Positions 56,466 to 64,000 of a DNA stretch of 64,000 nucleotides are shown here, piece by piece; position 1 is the first letter of the stretch; each line of letters begins with the position of its first letter. The notes beneath the pieces were generated by a model. That model did not search any database and had not been told where the DNA came from. It was given only the letters and a program-made list of their open reading frames with translations. The position numbers and the translations under genes are program-made. This DNA comes from Shimia sp047124445 (GTDB lineage: Bacteria > Pseudomonadota > Alphaproteobacteria > Rhodobacterales > Rhodobacteraceae): assembly GCF_047124445.1 (NCBI RefSeq), contig NZ_CP138921.1:1426001-1490000 (forward strand), given 5' to 3'.

Positions 56466-57332
56466 ATGACCACGCCTCAAGTTTCGTTTGAATTCTTCCC
56501 GCCGCAAAATCTGGAGGCGTCTTTCCGGCTGTGGGACACGGTGCAATCTCTGGCCCCTCTGAATCCACGTTTTGTGTCCGTGACTTACGGCGCTGGCGGC
56601 ACCACCCGAGACCTGACCCGCGAGGCAGTCGCGACCCTGCACAAATCCTCCGGCCTGAATGTGGCGGCGCATTTGACTTGTGTGAATGCCTCCAAGGCAG
56701 AAACGCTGGAAATTGCGGAAGGCTTTGCGGCGGCGGGTGTGTCTGAGCTGGTGGCGCTGCGTGGTGATCCGCCCAAAGGCAGCAACGGGTTTGTGCCGCA
56801 TCCAGAGGGCTTTGCCAATTCCGTGGAGCTGATCGAGGCGCTGGCCGACACTGGCAAGTTCACTATCCGCGTGGGCGCCTATCCGGAGAAGCACCCGGAA
56901 GCGGCGGACATGCAAGCCGATGTGGAGTGGCTGAAGCGCAAGATCGACGCGGGTGCAAACGAGGCGATAACGCAGTTCTTCTTTGAGGCAGACACATTCC
57001 TGCGCTTCCGCGATGCCTGCGCCAAAGCAGGTATCGACGCACCGATCCTGCCCGGCGTACTGCCGATTGAAAACTGGAAAGGCGTGCGCAAATTTGCCGA
57101 ACGCTGTGGCACCTCTGTCCCGGCCTGGCTGATCGACGCTTTTGAGAAGGCAGAACGGGACAACCGCGAAGACCTGCTAGCCACCGCGGTCTGCACCGAA
57201 ATGTGCTCTGAACTGTTGGACGAAGGCGTGGACAGCCTGCACTTCTACACGCTGAACCGGCCTGAGTTGACCCGCGATGTGTGCCACGCTTTGGGCGTGA
57301 CCCCGGCGGTGAAACTGGAAAACGTGGCGTAA
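56466..57332 (+). CDS. metF: Methylenetetrahydrofolate reductase
   Basis: 288 residues from ATG 56466 with AGGA upstream; ATG 56457 is a close alternative. Family motifs: VSFEFFPPQN (catalytic Glu in FEFFPP), VTYGAGGTTRD, AAHLTCVNAS, LVALRGDPPKGS and FFFEADTFLRF. It reduces 5,10-methylene-THF to 5-methyl-THF for methionine synthesis, with FAD. It can use C1 units released by the sarcosine oxidase encoded elsewhere in the window. Confidence 0.96.
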   Translation: MTTPQVSFEFFPPQNLEASFRLWDTVQSLAPLNPRFVSVTYGAGGTTRDLTREAVATLHKSSGLNVAAHLTCVNASKAETLEIAEGFAAAGVSELVALRGDPPKGSNGFVPHPEGFANSVELIEALADTGKFTIRVGAYPEKHPEAADMQADVEWLKRKIDAGANEAITQFFFEADTFLRFRDACAKAGIDAPILPGVLPIENWKGVRKFAERCGTSVPAWLIDAFEKAERDNREDLLATAVCTEMCSELLDEGVDSLHFYTLNRPELTRDVCHALGVTPAVKLENVA

Positions 57333-57404
57333 CAGCCGCTCTGCCCCTCTTGAGACGCAGACAATTTTGCGGCCTTCTTTGCACTGTCAAAGGAGGCCGT
57401 TTTT

Positions 57405-57899
57405 ATGACCGCACATCACTACGCCACATCTGTTGAACAACTGGCCTCGATGGACACCATCCTGTCGATGAGCGGGTTGGCGTTTATGCGCGGCATCATC
57501 AACGGTGAGTTGGCGGGGCCACCGATTGGCCAGACGCTGGGGTTCAAACCGATTGTGGCGGATGAAGGCACGGTGACCTTTGAAGGCACACCGGAGTTCT
57601 CCACCATGAATCCCATCGGCACGGTGCATGGTGGCTGGTACGGGACTATTTTGGACAGCTGCATGGCCTGCGCGGTGCAGACGATGCTGCAGCCCGGGCA
57701 AATTTACACAACGCTGGAATACAAGATCAACATTCTGCGCTCGATCCCGGTTGGCATGACGGTGCATGCGGTGGGCACAGTGCAGCATGTCGGACGCTCT
57801 ACAGGGATCTCCGTAGGCGAGGTGCGTGGGGTTGAAGATGGCAAGCTTTATGCCACCGGTTCGACCACCTGTATCGTCATGCAAGGCCCCAAGCGGTAG
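57405..57899 (+). CDS. PaaI-family hotdog thioesterase
   Basis: 164 residues, with AAAGGAGG upstream. The hotdog core is seen as NPIGTVHGGWYGTILDSCMA (His-Gly-Gly and Asp), YTTLEYKINILRSIPVGMTV and AVGTVQHVGRSTGISVGEV. It hydrolyses an acyl-CoA thioester of unknown chain. Repeat copy 5 lies directly after its stop, then dtd. Confidence 0.88.
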   Translation: MTAHHYATSVEQLASMDTILSMSGLAFMRGIINGELAGPPIGQTLGFKPIVADEGTVTFEGTPEFSTMNPIGTVHGGWYGTILDSCMACAVQTMLQPGQIYTTLEYKINILRSIPVGMTVHAVGTVQHVGRSTGISVGEVRGVEDGKLYATGSTTCIVMQGPKR

Positions 57900-57921
57900 C
57901 ACAGCCAAAAAGTCGCGCAGA

Positions 57922-57983
57922 AGGGCTCTGCCCTCGGTGCAGCAGAGCTGCCCCTTCACCCGAGATATTTCTGGAATGAGAAA
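57922..57983 (+). repeat. Bipartite intergenic repeat, copy 5 (diverged)
   Basis: Hairpin AGGGC/GCCCT (57922-57934) and a weakened core CCCGAGATATTTCTGG (57959-57974), then AATGAGAAA. Less conserved than the other copies but in the same order and position, 3' of a gene. Confidence 0.7.
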
Positions 57984-58040
57984 GCGGGGTTGCACCGGTT
58001 GCGCGCCTGTCGCAGGGTCGCGCAAAATTGGGAGGGTGAC

Positions 58041-58475
58041 ATGCGGGCTTTGTTGCAACGGGTGAGTGAGGCGCAGGTGCGCGTGGATGGCGCCGTGATT
58101 GGCCAATGTGGGCAGGGATTGATGGTGCTGATCTGTGCGATGCAAGGCGACACCGAAGCACAGGTGGAGAAGCTTGCTGCCAAAGTGGCCAAATGCCGGA
58201 TTTTTCACGATGAAAACGGCAAGATGAACAAGTCGGTGGCCGATATTGGCGGCAGTGCTTTGGTGATTAGCCAGTTTACACTGGCGGCGGACACGCGCAG
58301 CGGCAATCGGCCGGGATTCTCCACCGCAGCTGCGCCGGAAGACGGTAAACGACTTTATGAGTTATTTGCCCAAAAGCTTGGTGAGGTGGTGCCGGTGCAG
58401 ACCGGGGAATTTGGCGCCGATATGAAGGTCTCGCTGACCAATGACGGGCCGGTGACCATCTGGATGGAAGTCTGA
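58041..58475 (+). CDS. dtd: D-aminoacyl-tRNA deacylase
   Basis: 144 residues from ATG 58041 after GGGAGG. Motifs SQFTLAADTRSGNRPGFS (Ser-Gln-x-x-Thr) and NDGPVTIW (Gly-cis-Pro) are those of DTD. It frees tRNAs mischarged with D-amino acids or glycine. It is convergent with the phnA-like gene, 12 bp apart. Confidence 0.95.
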   Translation: MRALLQRVSEAQVRVDGAVIGQCGQGLMVLICAMQGDTEAQVEKLAAKVAKCRIFHDENGKMNKSVADIGGSALVISQFTLAADTRSGNRPGFSTAAAPEDGKRLYELFAQKLGEVVPVQTGEFGADMKVSLTNDGPVTIWMEV

Positions 58476-58487
58476 GGCCGACCTGCC

Positions 58488-59012
58488 TCAGCTCTTCTTC
58501 ACAAACTTGGTCAGGATCACAATCCGCTGGCTTTCGACCCGGCCTTCGATGTGCTCGGGATTGTCCATCACCAGAGAGATGTTGCGCACAGCGGTGCCCC
58601 GTTTGGCTGTGAAACCAGCGCCTTTTACGGGCAGGTCTTTGATCAGCACCACGGTGTCACCCGAAGTGAGCAACGCGCCGTTGCTGTCGCGATGGATGAC
58701 CGTATCCTCCCCCACACTCAGACCAGCCTCTGCCCAGCCCTGCACTTCTGGTTCCAGATAGGCCATGTCGAGCAAGTCCCGCGCCCAAGGGGCCTCCGGC
58801 AGCGCTTTGAGCAGACGCCACGCCAGGACTTGCACCGCAGGTTCCGTGCTCCAAATCGCCTCATGAAGACACTGCCAATGGGGACCGTCCTGCGGGCCAT
58901 CCGAAACACCGGTTTCACAGGAGATGCAGAGATCAACAGAGACATCCAGCGGCGCGACAGCCACGGGAGATACGGCGCCAGAGGCGCCGCAAAGAGCACA
59001 GGAAGAGGACAT
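58488..59012 (-). CDS. PhnA-domain protein (YjdM-like)
   Basis: 174 residues. An N-terminal zinc ribbon (SCALCGASGA and DLCISCETGV) and a C-terminal SH3-like part (LLTSGDTVVLIKDLPVKGAG) match YjdM/PhnA. The name refers to alkylphosphonates but these proteins are not phosphonoacetate hydrolases and the role is unresolved. Between dtd and glpK; separated from glpK by 21 bp on the same strand. Confidence 0.88.
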   Translation of the reverse strand: MSSSCALCGASGAVSPVAVAPLDVSVDLCISCETGVSDGPQDGPHWQCLHEAIWSTEPAVQVLAWRLLKALPEAPWARDLLDMAYLEPEVQGWAEAGLSVGEDTVIHRDSNGALLTSGDTVVLIKDLPVKGAGFTAKRGTAVRNISLVMDNPEHIEGRVESQRIVILTKFVKKS

Positions 59013-59033
59013 GGAGCGCTCCGCGCTTGAGGG

Positions 59034-60524
59034 TTACTCGGTCATCGCCAGCGTGGCGTTGATGGCCTTTTGCCAGCCCGCATAGCGCCCTTCGCGCCAG
59101 CTGTCATCCTGCTTTGGCGTGAACTGGCTCTCTTTCTCCCAGGTCGCGGCAAAGCCTGCCATGTCCGGATAGGCCCCGATCTGCATACCCGCGAGCCAGG
59201 CGGCCCCCTTAGCGGTGCTTTCCGCCACCACAGGCCGGTCGACCGGTGCGCCAAGGATGTCAGAGAGGAACTGCATGGCCCAGTCAGAGGCAATCATGCC
59301 GCCATCCACCCGCAGCACCGTGTCACCGGTGAAGTCAAAGTCTGCCTGCATCGCTTCAAGCAGGTCGCGGGTTTGAAACCCGACGCTTTCCAGCGCCGCG
59401 CGGGAGAACTCTTTTGGACCAGAGCCACGGGTCAATCCAAAGACCGCACCACGCGCTTCCGGGTTCCAGTAAGGCGCGCCAAGGCCCACAAAAGCAGGCA
59501 CAAGGATCAACTCCTGTCCGGGGTCTGCGGCATCGGCCAAAGCAGCTGTTTCAGAGGCGTCGTTGATGATGCCCAGCCCGTCGCGCAGCCACTGAACCAC
59601 CGCCCCTGCGATGAAGATCGCGCCTTCGAGCGCGTAGGTCGGCTTGCCGTCGAGCTGATAGGCGATGGTGGTCAGCAAGCGGTTTTGCGAGGTCACCGGC
59701 GTGTCACCGGTGTTCAAGAGCGCAAAGCAGCCGGTGCCGTAGGTGGATTTCAGCATGCCGGCCTCAAAACAGGCCTGCCCAATGGTCGCCGCCTGCTGAT
59801 CCCCGGCCACGCCGCGAATGGGGATGGCCGCGCCAAACAGATCGGCATCAGTTTCGCCAAAGTCGGCGGCACAGTCTTTGACCTCGGGCAGCATCGCCAT
59901 CGGAATGCCCAGCAGCGCACAGATGTCCTTGCTCCAGACACCATTGTGGATGTCATAAATCAGCGTGCGCGCCGCATTGGTGGCGTCGGTGGCATGCACC
60001 TTGCCGCCGGTGAGTTTCCAGATCAGATAACAATCTACCGTGCCAAACAACAGATCTCCCGCCTCTGCCGCTGCGCGGGCGCCTTCGACATTGTCCAAAA
60101 TCCACTTGATCTTGGTGCCGGAGAAATAGGGATCCAGCAGCAGGCCGGTGGTGGCTTGTACCATTTCCGCATGGCCGCCCGCCTTCAGTTCCTCACAGAT
60201 CGCGGCGGTGCGGCGGTCCTGCCAGACAATGGCGTTGTGCACCGGCTCGCCGGTTGTCTTGTTCCAGACCAGCGTGGTTTCGCGCTGGTTGGTGATGCCG
60301 ATGGCATCGATGTCTTTGGCGGATAATTTGGCACGCGCCAAAGCACCAGAACAGGTTTCCACGGTAGTGACCCAGATGTCCGCCGGATCATGCTCCACCC
60401 AGCCCGACTGCGGGAAGTGCTGCTCAAACTCCAACTGGGCGCTGGCAATCGGGCGGATGTCTCCGTCAAACACAATTGCGCGGCTGGATGTGGTGCCCTG
60501 ATCAATGGCGAGAATATGGGTCAT
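59034..60524 (-). CDS. glpK: Glycerol kinase
   Basis: 496 residues, AGGGAGGGG before ATG. FGGY kinase motifs: AIDQGTTSSRAIVFDGD at the N-terminus, GITNQRETTLVWNKTTGEP, DATNAARTLIYDI and RVDGGMIASDWAMQFLSDIL. It phosphorylates glycerol to glycerol-3-phosphate with ATP. No glpF, glpD or glpR gene is adjacent. Confidence 0.96.
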   Translation of the reverse strand: MTHILAIDQGTTSSRAIVFDGDIRPIASAQLEFEQHFPQSGWVEHDPADIWVTTVETCSGALARAKLSAKDIDAIGITNQRETTLVWNKTTGEPVHNAIVWQDRRTAAICEELKAGGHAEMVQATTGLLLDPYFSGTKIKWILDNVEGARAAAEAGDLLFGTVDCYLIWKLTGGKVHATDATNAARTLIYDIHNGVWSKDICALLGIPMAMLPEVKDCAADFGETDADLFGAAIPIRGVAGDQQAATIGQACFEAGMLKSTYGTGCFALLNTGDTPVTSQNRLLTTIAYQLDGKPTYALEGAIFIAGAVVQWLRDGLGIINDASETAALADAADPGQELILVPAFVGLGAPYWNPEARGAVFGLTRGSGPKEFSRAALESVGFQTRDLLEAMQADFDFTGDTVLRVDGGMIASDWAMQFLSDILGAPVDRPVVAESTAKGAAWLAGMQIGAYPDMAGFAATWEKESQFTPKQDDSWREGRYAGWQKAINATLAMTE

Positions 60525-60643
60525 CTGTCCCCTCCCTGAACTCTGTTGCAGGCACAGTAGGCACGGAAAACTGTTACCGCAATCAGGAAGGGCGCCGCTT
60601 GACGCCGCGCCCTACTATTTTTTTCGTAGATGTCCTTCATGGT

Positions 60644-60702
60644 CCCCAAATATCCCGGGGGTGAAGGCACCGCCCTGCGGTGACGAGGGGGCTGGCCCCC
60701 TC
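60644..60702 (-). repeat. Bipartite intergenic repeat, copy 6 (reverse)
   Basis: On the minus strand: hairpin GAGGGGGC/GCCCCCTC (60685-60702), a second hairpin CACCGC/GCGGTG (60668-60682), then the core CCCCCGGGATATTTGGGG (60644-60661) and ACCATGAAGG. It lies between the acyl-CoA synthetase stop and glpK. Confidence 0.85.
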
Positions 60703-60716
60703 CCCTCTGCGCCGGA

Positions 60717-62615
60717 TCAGGCCGGCGATTCGTCGCTGGCCCATTCCCATGGGCGGACAAAATCGCCAAGCACTTTGCCAACTTCCTCGTCTGTGGCATC
60801 GCCAGATTTTTTGATCTGTGCCACAAGACCACGCTTCTTGTCATCCAGGACAAAGTCGACCCGCGCTGGCACGCCTTCTTTCTCAAGGGCCGCGTTATAG
60901 ATGCGAGTGATGGCCGCTTTGCGCAGGTCCGGCTTGAAGATTTTGCCAACAGCGGTTTTCGGCAGCTCTGGCATGATTTCCACATACTTTGGATGTGCGG
61001 CGCGTTCATGCACGTGCACTTTGGCGTGGCTCATCAAATCCTCAACTGTCCCGGTCGCGCCCTCCACCAGCTCAACATAGACACAGGGCACCTCACCGGA
61101 ATGCGCGTCAGGCTGGCCAATTGCGCCGGCAAAGGCCACATCATGGTGCGCCAACAGCGCCTCTTCGATCTCAGCCGGGTCAATGTTGTGACCGCCACGA
61201 ATGATCAGGTCTTTGGCACGACCGGTGATCCAGAGGTAGCCGTCCTCGTCCAGACGCCCCAAATCGCCGGTGCGCAGATGGGTGCCGTAGTGAAACAGAT
61301 CAACGTTTTTGTCCGCTTCGGTGTAGGTGTTGCCCGCGTAAACGCCGGGGTTGGACACGCAGATTTCGCCCACTTCATCCGCGGCACATTCCACAGGACC
61401 GTCCGGCGTGTTCTTGATGATGCGCACGTCGGTGTAGGGGAACGGCAGGCCGACAGAGCCAACCTTCTTGGCACCCGAGGGCGGGTTGCAGGACACCAGA
61501 CAGGTCGCTTCGGTCAGGCCGTAGCCTTCGACAATGTCCACACCACAGGTGCTTTCAAAGCGTTTGAACAGCTCCATCGGCATTGGTGCGGATCCGGAGA
61601 AGGCGGTTTTCACGGAGGAAATATCCGCATCCACCGGACGCTGCATCAGCGCGGACACGGCGGTTGGCACGGTGATGATAAAGGAGATTTTCCAGCGCTC
61701 GATCAGCTTCCAGAAGTTGTCAAACACGCCATCGCCGCGATAGCCCGCCGGGGTTGGGAAGACCACGTGGGCACCGGATTTGATCGCCGCTTGCATGATG
61801 ACGTGCACGGCAAACACGTGGAACAGCGGCAGCGGGCACATGATGTTGTCTTTTTCAGTGAAGAGCAGACGGTCGCCCAGCCAGCCGTTGTAGATCATGC
61901 CGGAATAGAGGTGCTGTGCCACTTTCGGCATGCCGGTTGTGCCACCGGTGTGAAAGTAAGCCCCTACACGGTCGCCTTCGCTATCCGCGAATTGCAGCGT
62001 GGTTGGGTGCTTCGCCAGTTCCTTGTTGAAGTCTTTGAAGTCCGCGTGCTGTGGGCCGGAAACCTTGGGACGGATCAAAGGTACAATCCAGGATTTTGGC
62101 GGGGTCAGATATTTGACCAGATCGATTTCCAGTACCGTGTGCACATGCGGCGCGTGACGCACAGCCTCGGCCACCTTTTGGGCCACGTCGGTTTTGGGGA
62201 AGCCTTTGAGAGTCACCACCACTTTGGCGTCAGTCTCGCGCAGGATGGCGGAGATCTGCTCCGGCTCCAGCAGCGGGTTGATCGGGTTCACAATGCCCGC
62301 AACCATGCCACCAAGCAGCGCATACATGGTCTCGTTACAGTTTGGCAGCACAAAAGCCACGGTGTCTTTCTCACCCACGCCCAGATCGCGGAACATATTG
62401 GCCGCCTGGGTGGTCTTGGCGTGCAGCTGTGACCAGGTGACGGTTTCGGCTTTGTCTTTGGGGCCAGAGAAGATCTGATAGCTGACCGCCGGACGGTTTG
62501 GAAACTTGTCCTTGGTGTTGGTCAGCATCTCATAAACCGTGGTCGGGTTGTCCCGCTGATCCCACGGTTTTTCGTTCTCGATGGCTTTCAGGTCTGCCAA
62601 AGATTCAAAGCTCAT
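60717..62615 (-). CDS. Acyl-CoA synthetase (AMP-forming)
   Basis: 632 residues of the ANL superfamily: AMP-binding motif YFHTGGTTGMPKVAQHLYSG, VEGYGLTEATCLVS, RTGDLGRLDEDGYLWITGRA, GHNIDPAEIEEALLAH and the catalytic Lys region PKTAVGKIFKPDLR. It activates a carboxylic acid, most likely a medium or long fatty acid, to its CoA thioester. A C-terminal part beyond the usual end (VDFVLDDKKRGLVAQIKKSG) resembles similar alphaproteobacterial enzymes. Upstream gap 62616-62855 holds no gene. Confidence 0.9.
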   Translation of the reverse strand: MSFESLADLKAIENEKPWDQRDNPTTVYEMLTNTKDKFPNRPAVSYQIFSGPKDKAETVTWSQLHAKTTQAANMFRDLGVGEKDTVAFVLPNCNETMYALLGGMVAGIVNPINPLLEPEQISAILRETDAKVVVTLKGFPKTDVAQKVAEAVRHAPHVHTVLEIDLVKYLTPPKSWIVPLIRPKVSGPQHADFKDFNKELAKHPTTLQFADSEGDRVGAYFHTGGTTGMPKVAQHLYSGMIYNGWLGDRLLFTEKDNIMCPLPLFHVFAVHVIMQAAIKSGAHVVFPTPAGYRGDGVFDNFWKLIERWKISFIITVPTAVSALMQRPVDADISSVKTAFSGSAPMPMELFKRFESTCGVDIVEGYGLTEATCLVSCNPPSGAKKVGSVGLPFPYTDVRIIKNTPDGPVECAADEVGEICVSNPGVYAGNTYTEADKNVDLFHYGTHLRTGDLGRLDEDGYLWITGRAKDLIIRGGHNIDPAEIEEALLAHHDVAFAGAIGQPDAHSGEVPCVYVELVEGATGTVEDLMSHAKVHVHERAAHPKYVEIMPELPKTAVGKIFKPDLRKAAITRIYNAALEKEGVPARVDFVLDDKKRGLVAQIKKSGDATDEEVGKVLGDFVRPWEWASDESPA

Positions 62616-62818
62616 AGTCTATTCTCCCCCCTTGGGTTGCTTGCCCCAATCCGCCGGACCTCCGCCAGTCCGACCCACGTTGGACGCGTTCCGTCAAGAT
62701 GATCCCAAAAACACCCTGCGCCCCGTTCAAGGCCAGCCGAACCTAAGGTCAAGCGGACCTGAAACGTTACGTCAGATTAACCGTAAAAGGGATGCAGTCC
62801 ACCTCAAAATCAGCCTGT

Positions 62819-62847
62819 GGTCGCGCGCGCTTTGGCGCGGCGCGACC
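62819..62847. terminator. GC-rich hairpin after the ABC gene
   Basis: GGTCGCG (62819-62825) pairs with CGCGACC (62841-62847), with further GCGC/GCGC pairing inside. It lies 9 nt beyond the stop of the ABC gene on the minus strand but lacks a T-run. The rest of the 240-bp gap shows nothing recognisable. Confidence 0.5.
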
Positions 62848-62855
62848 TTACTGAT

Positions 62856-64000
62856 TTAGGCAGCGCCCGCGGTGAATTGAAGACGCGCCAGTTTGGCGTA
62901 GAGACCGCCTTCGGCCACCAGGTCGTCATGACGGCCCTGGGCCACGATGCGCCCCTCTTCCATCACGATGATGCGGTCGGCTTTTTTCACGGTGGCCAAA
63001 CGGTGGGCCACTATGATGGTGGTGCGACTCTCGGCCAGTTCATCCACTGCCGCCTGCACCAGACGCTCGCTTTCCGCGTCCAAGGCTGAGGTGGCCTCAT
63101 CCAAGAGCAGCACCGGCGCGTCGCGCAGGATGGCGCGGGCGATGGCGATGCGCTGTTTCTGACCACCAGACAGCATCACGCCGCGTTCGCCGAGCGGGCT
63201 GTCGTAGCCTTCTGGCAGCGCGGTGATGAACTCATGCGCGGCGGCGGCTTTGGCAGCGGCTTCCACCTCAGCATCGGTGGCGTCCAGACGGCCAAAGCGG
63301 ATGTTTTCCCGCGCGCTGTCCGCAAAGATCACCGGGTCCTGCGGGACCAGCGCCATGTGCTGGCGGAAGTCATCGCGCTGCATGGTTTCAAGCGCCATGC
63401 CATCGAGCTTCACCTGCCCTTTGGACGGATCATAGAAGCGCTGGATCATCTGGATGATCGTGGTTTTGCCAGCGCCGGATGGGCCAACCAGCGCAACCGT
63501 CTCGCCGGGTTGAATGGTCAGGGTCACGTTATCCAGCGCAGAAATATTCGGACGCGACGGATATTGGAACGACACGTCTTCAAAGGCGATTTCACCTTTG
63601 ACCGGTTCGGTCAGCGCCATAGGCTGTGCCGGATCGTTCACGGTATCCTCGGCATGCAGCAATTCCACCAGCCGTTCGGTTGCCCCGGCGGCGCGTTGCA
63701 GCTCGCTCCAGATTTCAGACAAAGCCCCTACGGCGCCTGCCACCATCACCGAATAGATCACAAACTGCACCAGAACGCCGACACTCATGCCGCCGGCGCG
63801 CACGTCTCGTGCGCCCATCCAGAGCACAACCACAACGCCGGTGAAGATCAAGAAGATCACAATCATTGTCAGCAGGGCGCGGGTGTTGATCCGGCGCATG
63901 GCTGCACCGAGCGACAGGTCGGTCACGCGGTTGAAGTTGGTGCGAGACTGCGCCTCATGGGTAAACGCTTGCACGGTTTGCACGGACAACAGGGCCTCTG
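62856..64000 (-). CDS. ABC exporter, fused permease/ATPase (5' end off the right edge)
   Basis: About 381 C-terminal residues of a half-size ABC exporter. The end of the membrane domain is visible (LLTMIVIFLIFTGVVVVLWM, VLVQFVIYSVMVAGAVGAL), then the ATPase with Walker A GPSGAGKTT, Q-loop VPQDPVI, signature LSGGQKQR, Walker B VLLLDEATSALD and H-loop VAHRLATV. The opening EALLSVQTVQAFTHE shows the frame continues past the edge. It resembles MsbA/LipA-type exporters; substrate unknown. Confidence 0.93.
   Translation of the reverse strand, partial: EALLSVQTVQAFTHEAQSRTNFNRVTDLSLGAAMRRINTRALLTMIVIFLIFTGVVVVLWMGARDVRAGGMSVGVLVQFVIYSVMVAGAVGALSEIWSELQRAAGATERLVELLHAEDTVNDPAQPMALTEPVKGEIAFEDVSFQYPSRPNISALDNVTLTIQPGETVALVGPSGAGKTTIIQMIQRFYDPSKGQVKLDGMALETMQRDDFRQHMALVPQDPVIFADSARENIRFGRLDATDAEVEAAAKAAAAHEFITALPEGYDSPLGERGVMLSGGQKQRIAIARAILRDAPVLLLDEATSALDAESERLVQAAVDELAESRTTIIVAHRLATVKKADRIIVMEEGRIVAQGRHDDLVAEGGLYAKLARLQFTAGAA

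Noticed and set aside
60993..62432. A 479-codon open frame on the plus strand
   Set aside because: Antisense to the acyl-CoA synthetase with complete ANL motifs.
1..64000. Prophage, insertion sequence or CRISPR array
   Set aside because: No transposase, integrase, phage structural gene or regularly spaced array was seen; the repeats found are short, dispersed and intergenic.

Overview
The window looks like chromosomal DNA of a marine alphaproteobacterium of the family Rhodobacteraceae (Roseobacter type). The signs are a GC-rich, densely packed genome, a soxBDAG sarcosine oxidase operon, an MmcB repair protein, LexA boxes of the alphaproteobacterial form GAAC-N7-GAAC, a RibB with a degenerate second domain, an HlyU-family protein, and a tRNA-His without the universal G-1. 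No rRNA, CRISPR array, insertion sequence or prophage is visible. Most of the window is housekeeping DNA broken up by small accessory modules.

Region by region. 1-2.2 kb: an edge-truncated YcaO-like gene divergent from a NAL1-type trypsin-like protease, then tRNA-His. 2.2-7.9 kb: small accessory genes, including a mmcB operon with a LexA box, an R2K-type ATP-grasp protein, a CDF metal exporter, an ArsR/AHSA1 pair with twin operators, and a nitroreductase carrying the residue triad of iodotyrosine deiodinase. 8-20.2 kb: the nrdR-ribD-ribE-ribB-ribH-nusB set, split by a GST/M19-like/SigZ block and by an oppositely oriented kpsS-kpsD-kpsC capsule module that has an intrinsic terminator inside the start of kpsC. 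20.4-26.8 kb: yjbQ, three tandem paralogous lipoproteins, hlyU, rpoD and dnaG. 26.8-32.7 kb: the soxB-X-D-A-G operon with an extra secreted-protein gene. 32.8-39.2 kb: an outer-membrane-like protein, DUF6151, glutamate dehydrogenase, and a three-gene TadG/TadE module preceded by a hairpin and a nine-codon leader ORF. 39.2-46.2 kb: an aldo-keto reductase, a ureohydrolase, an orphan ImuA/SulA-like gene directly behind a LexA box, an MFS permease, metG with altered signature motifs, a 51-residue membrane peptide and tRNA-Leu. 46.3-64 kb: putR/putA, rhomboid plus GFA protein, an inositol monophosphatase, a Hint-domain protein, a metR-like/metF pair, thioesterase, dtd, phnA, glpK, an acyl-CoA synthetase and an edge-truncated ABC exporter.

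Two dispersed intergenic repeat families stand out. One is a bipartite element, a GC-rich hairpin plus a core close to CCCCGGGATATTTGGGG, with six copies, each just 3' of a gene. The other is a 52-bp element of roughly 11-bp-phased subunits with three copies. The strongest candidates for undescribed biology are these repeats, the YcaO/protease pair, the triplet lipoproteins, the SOS-linked small proteins, and the intragenic attenuator in the capsule operon.

Functionally, several genes serve use of marine osmolytes and amino acids: sarcosine oxidase feeds the folate C1 pool that MetF uses, PutA makes glutamate that glutamate dehydrogenase can deaminate, and GlpK handles glycerol. SOS control (mmcB operon, imuA-like) and redox/metal control (SigZ, ArsR) are also visible.
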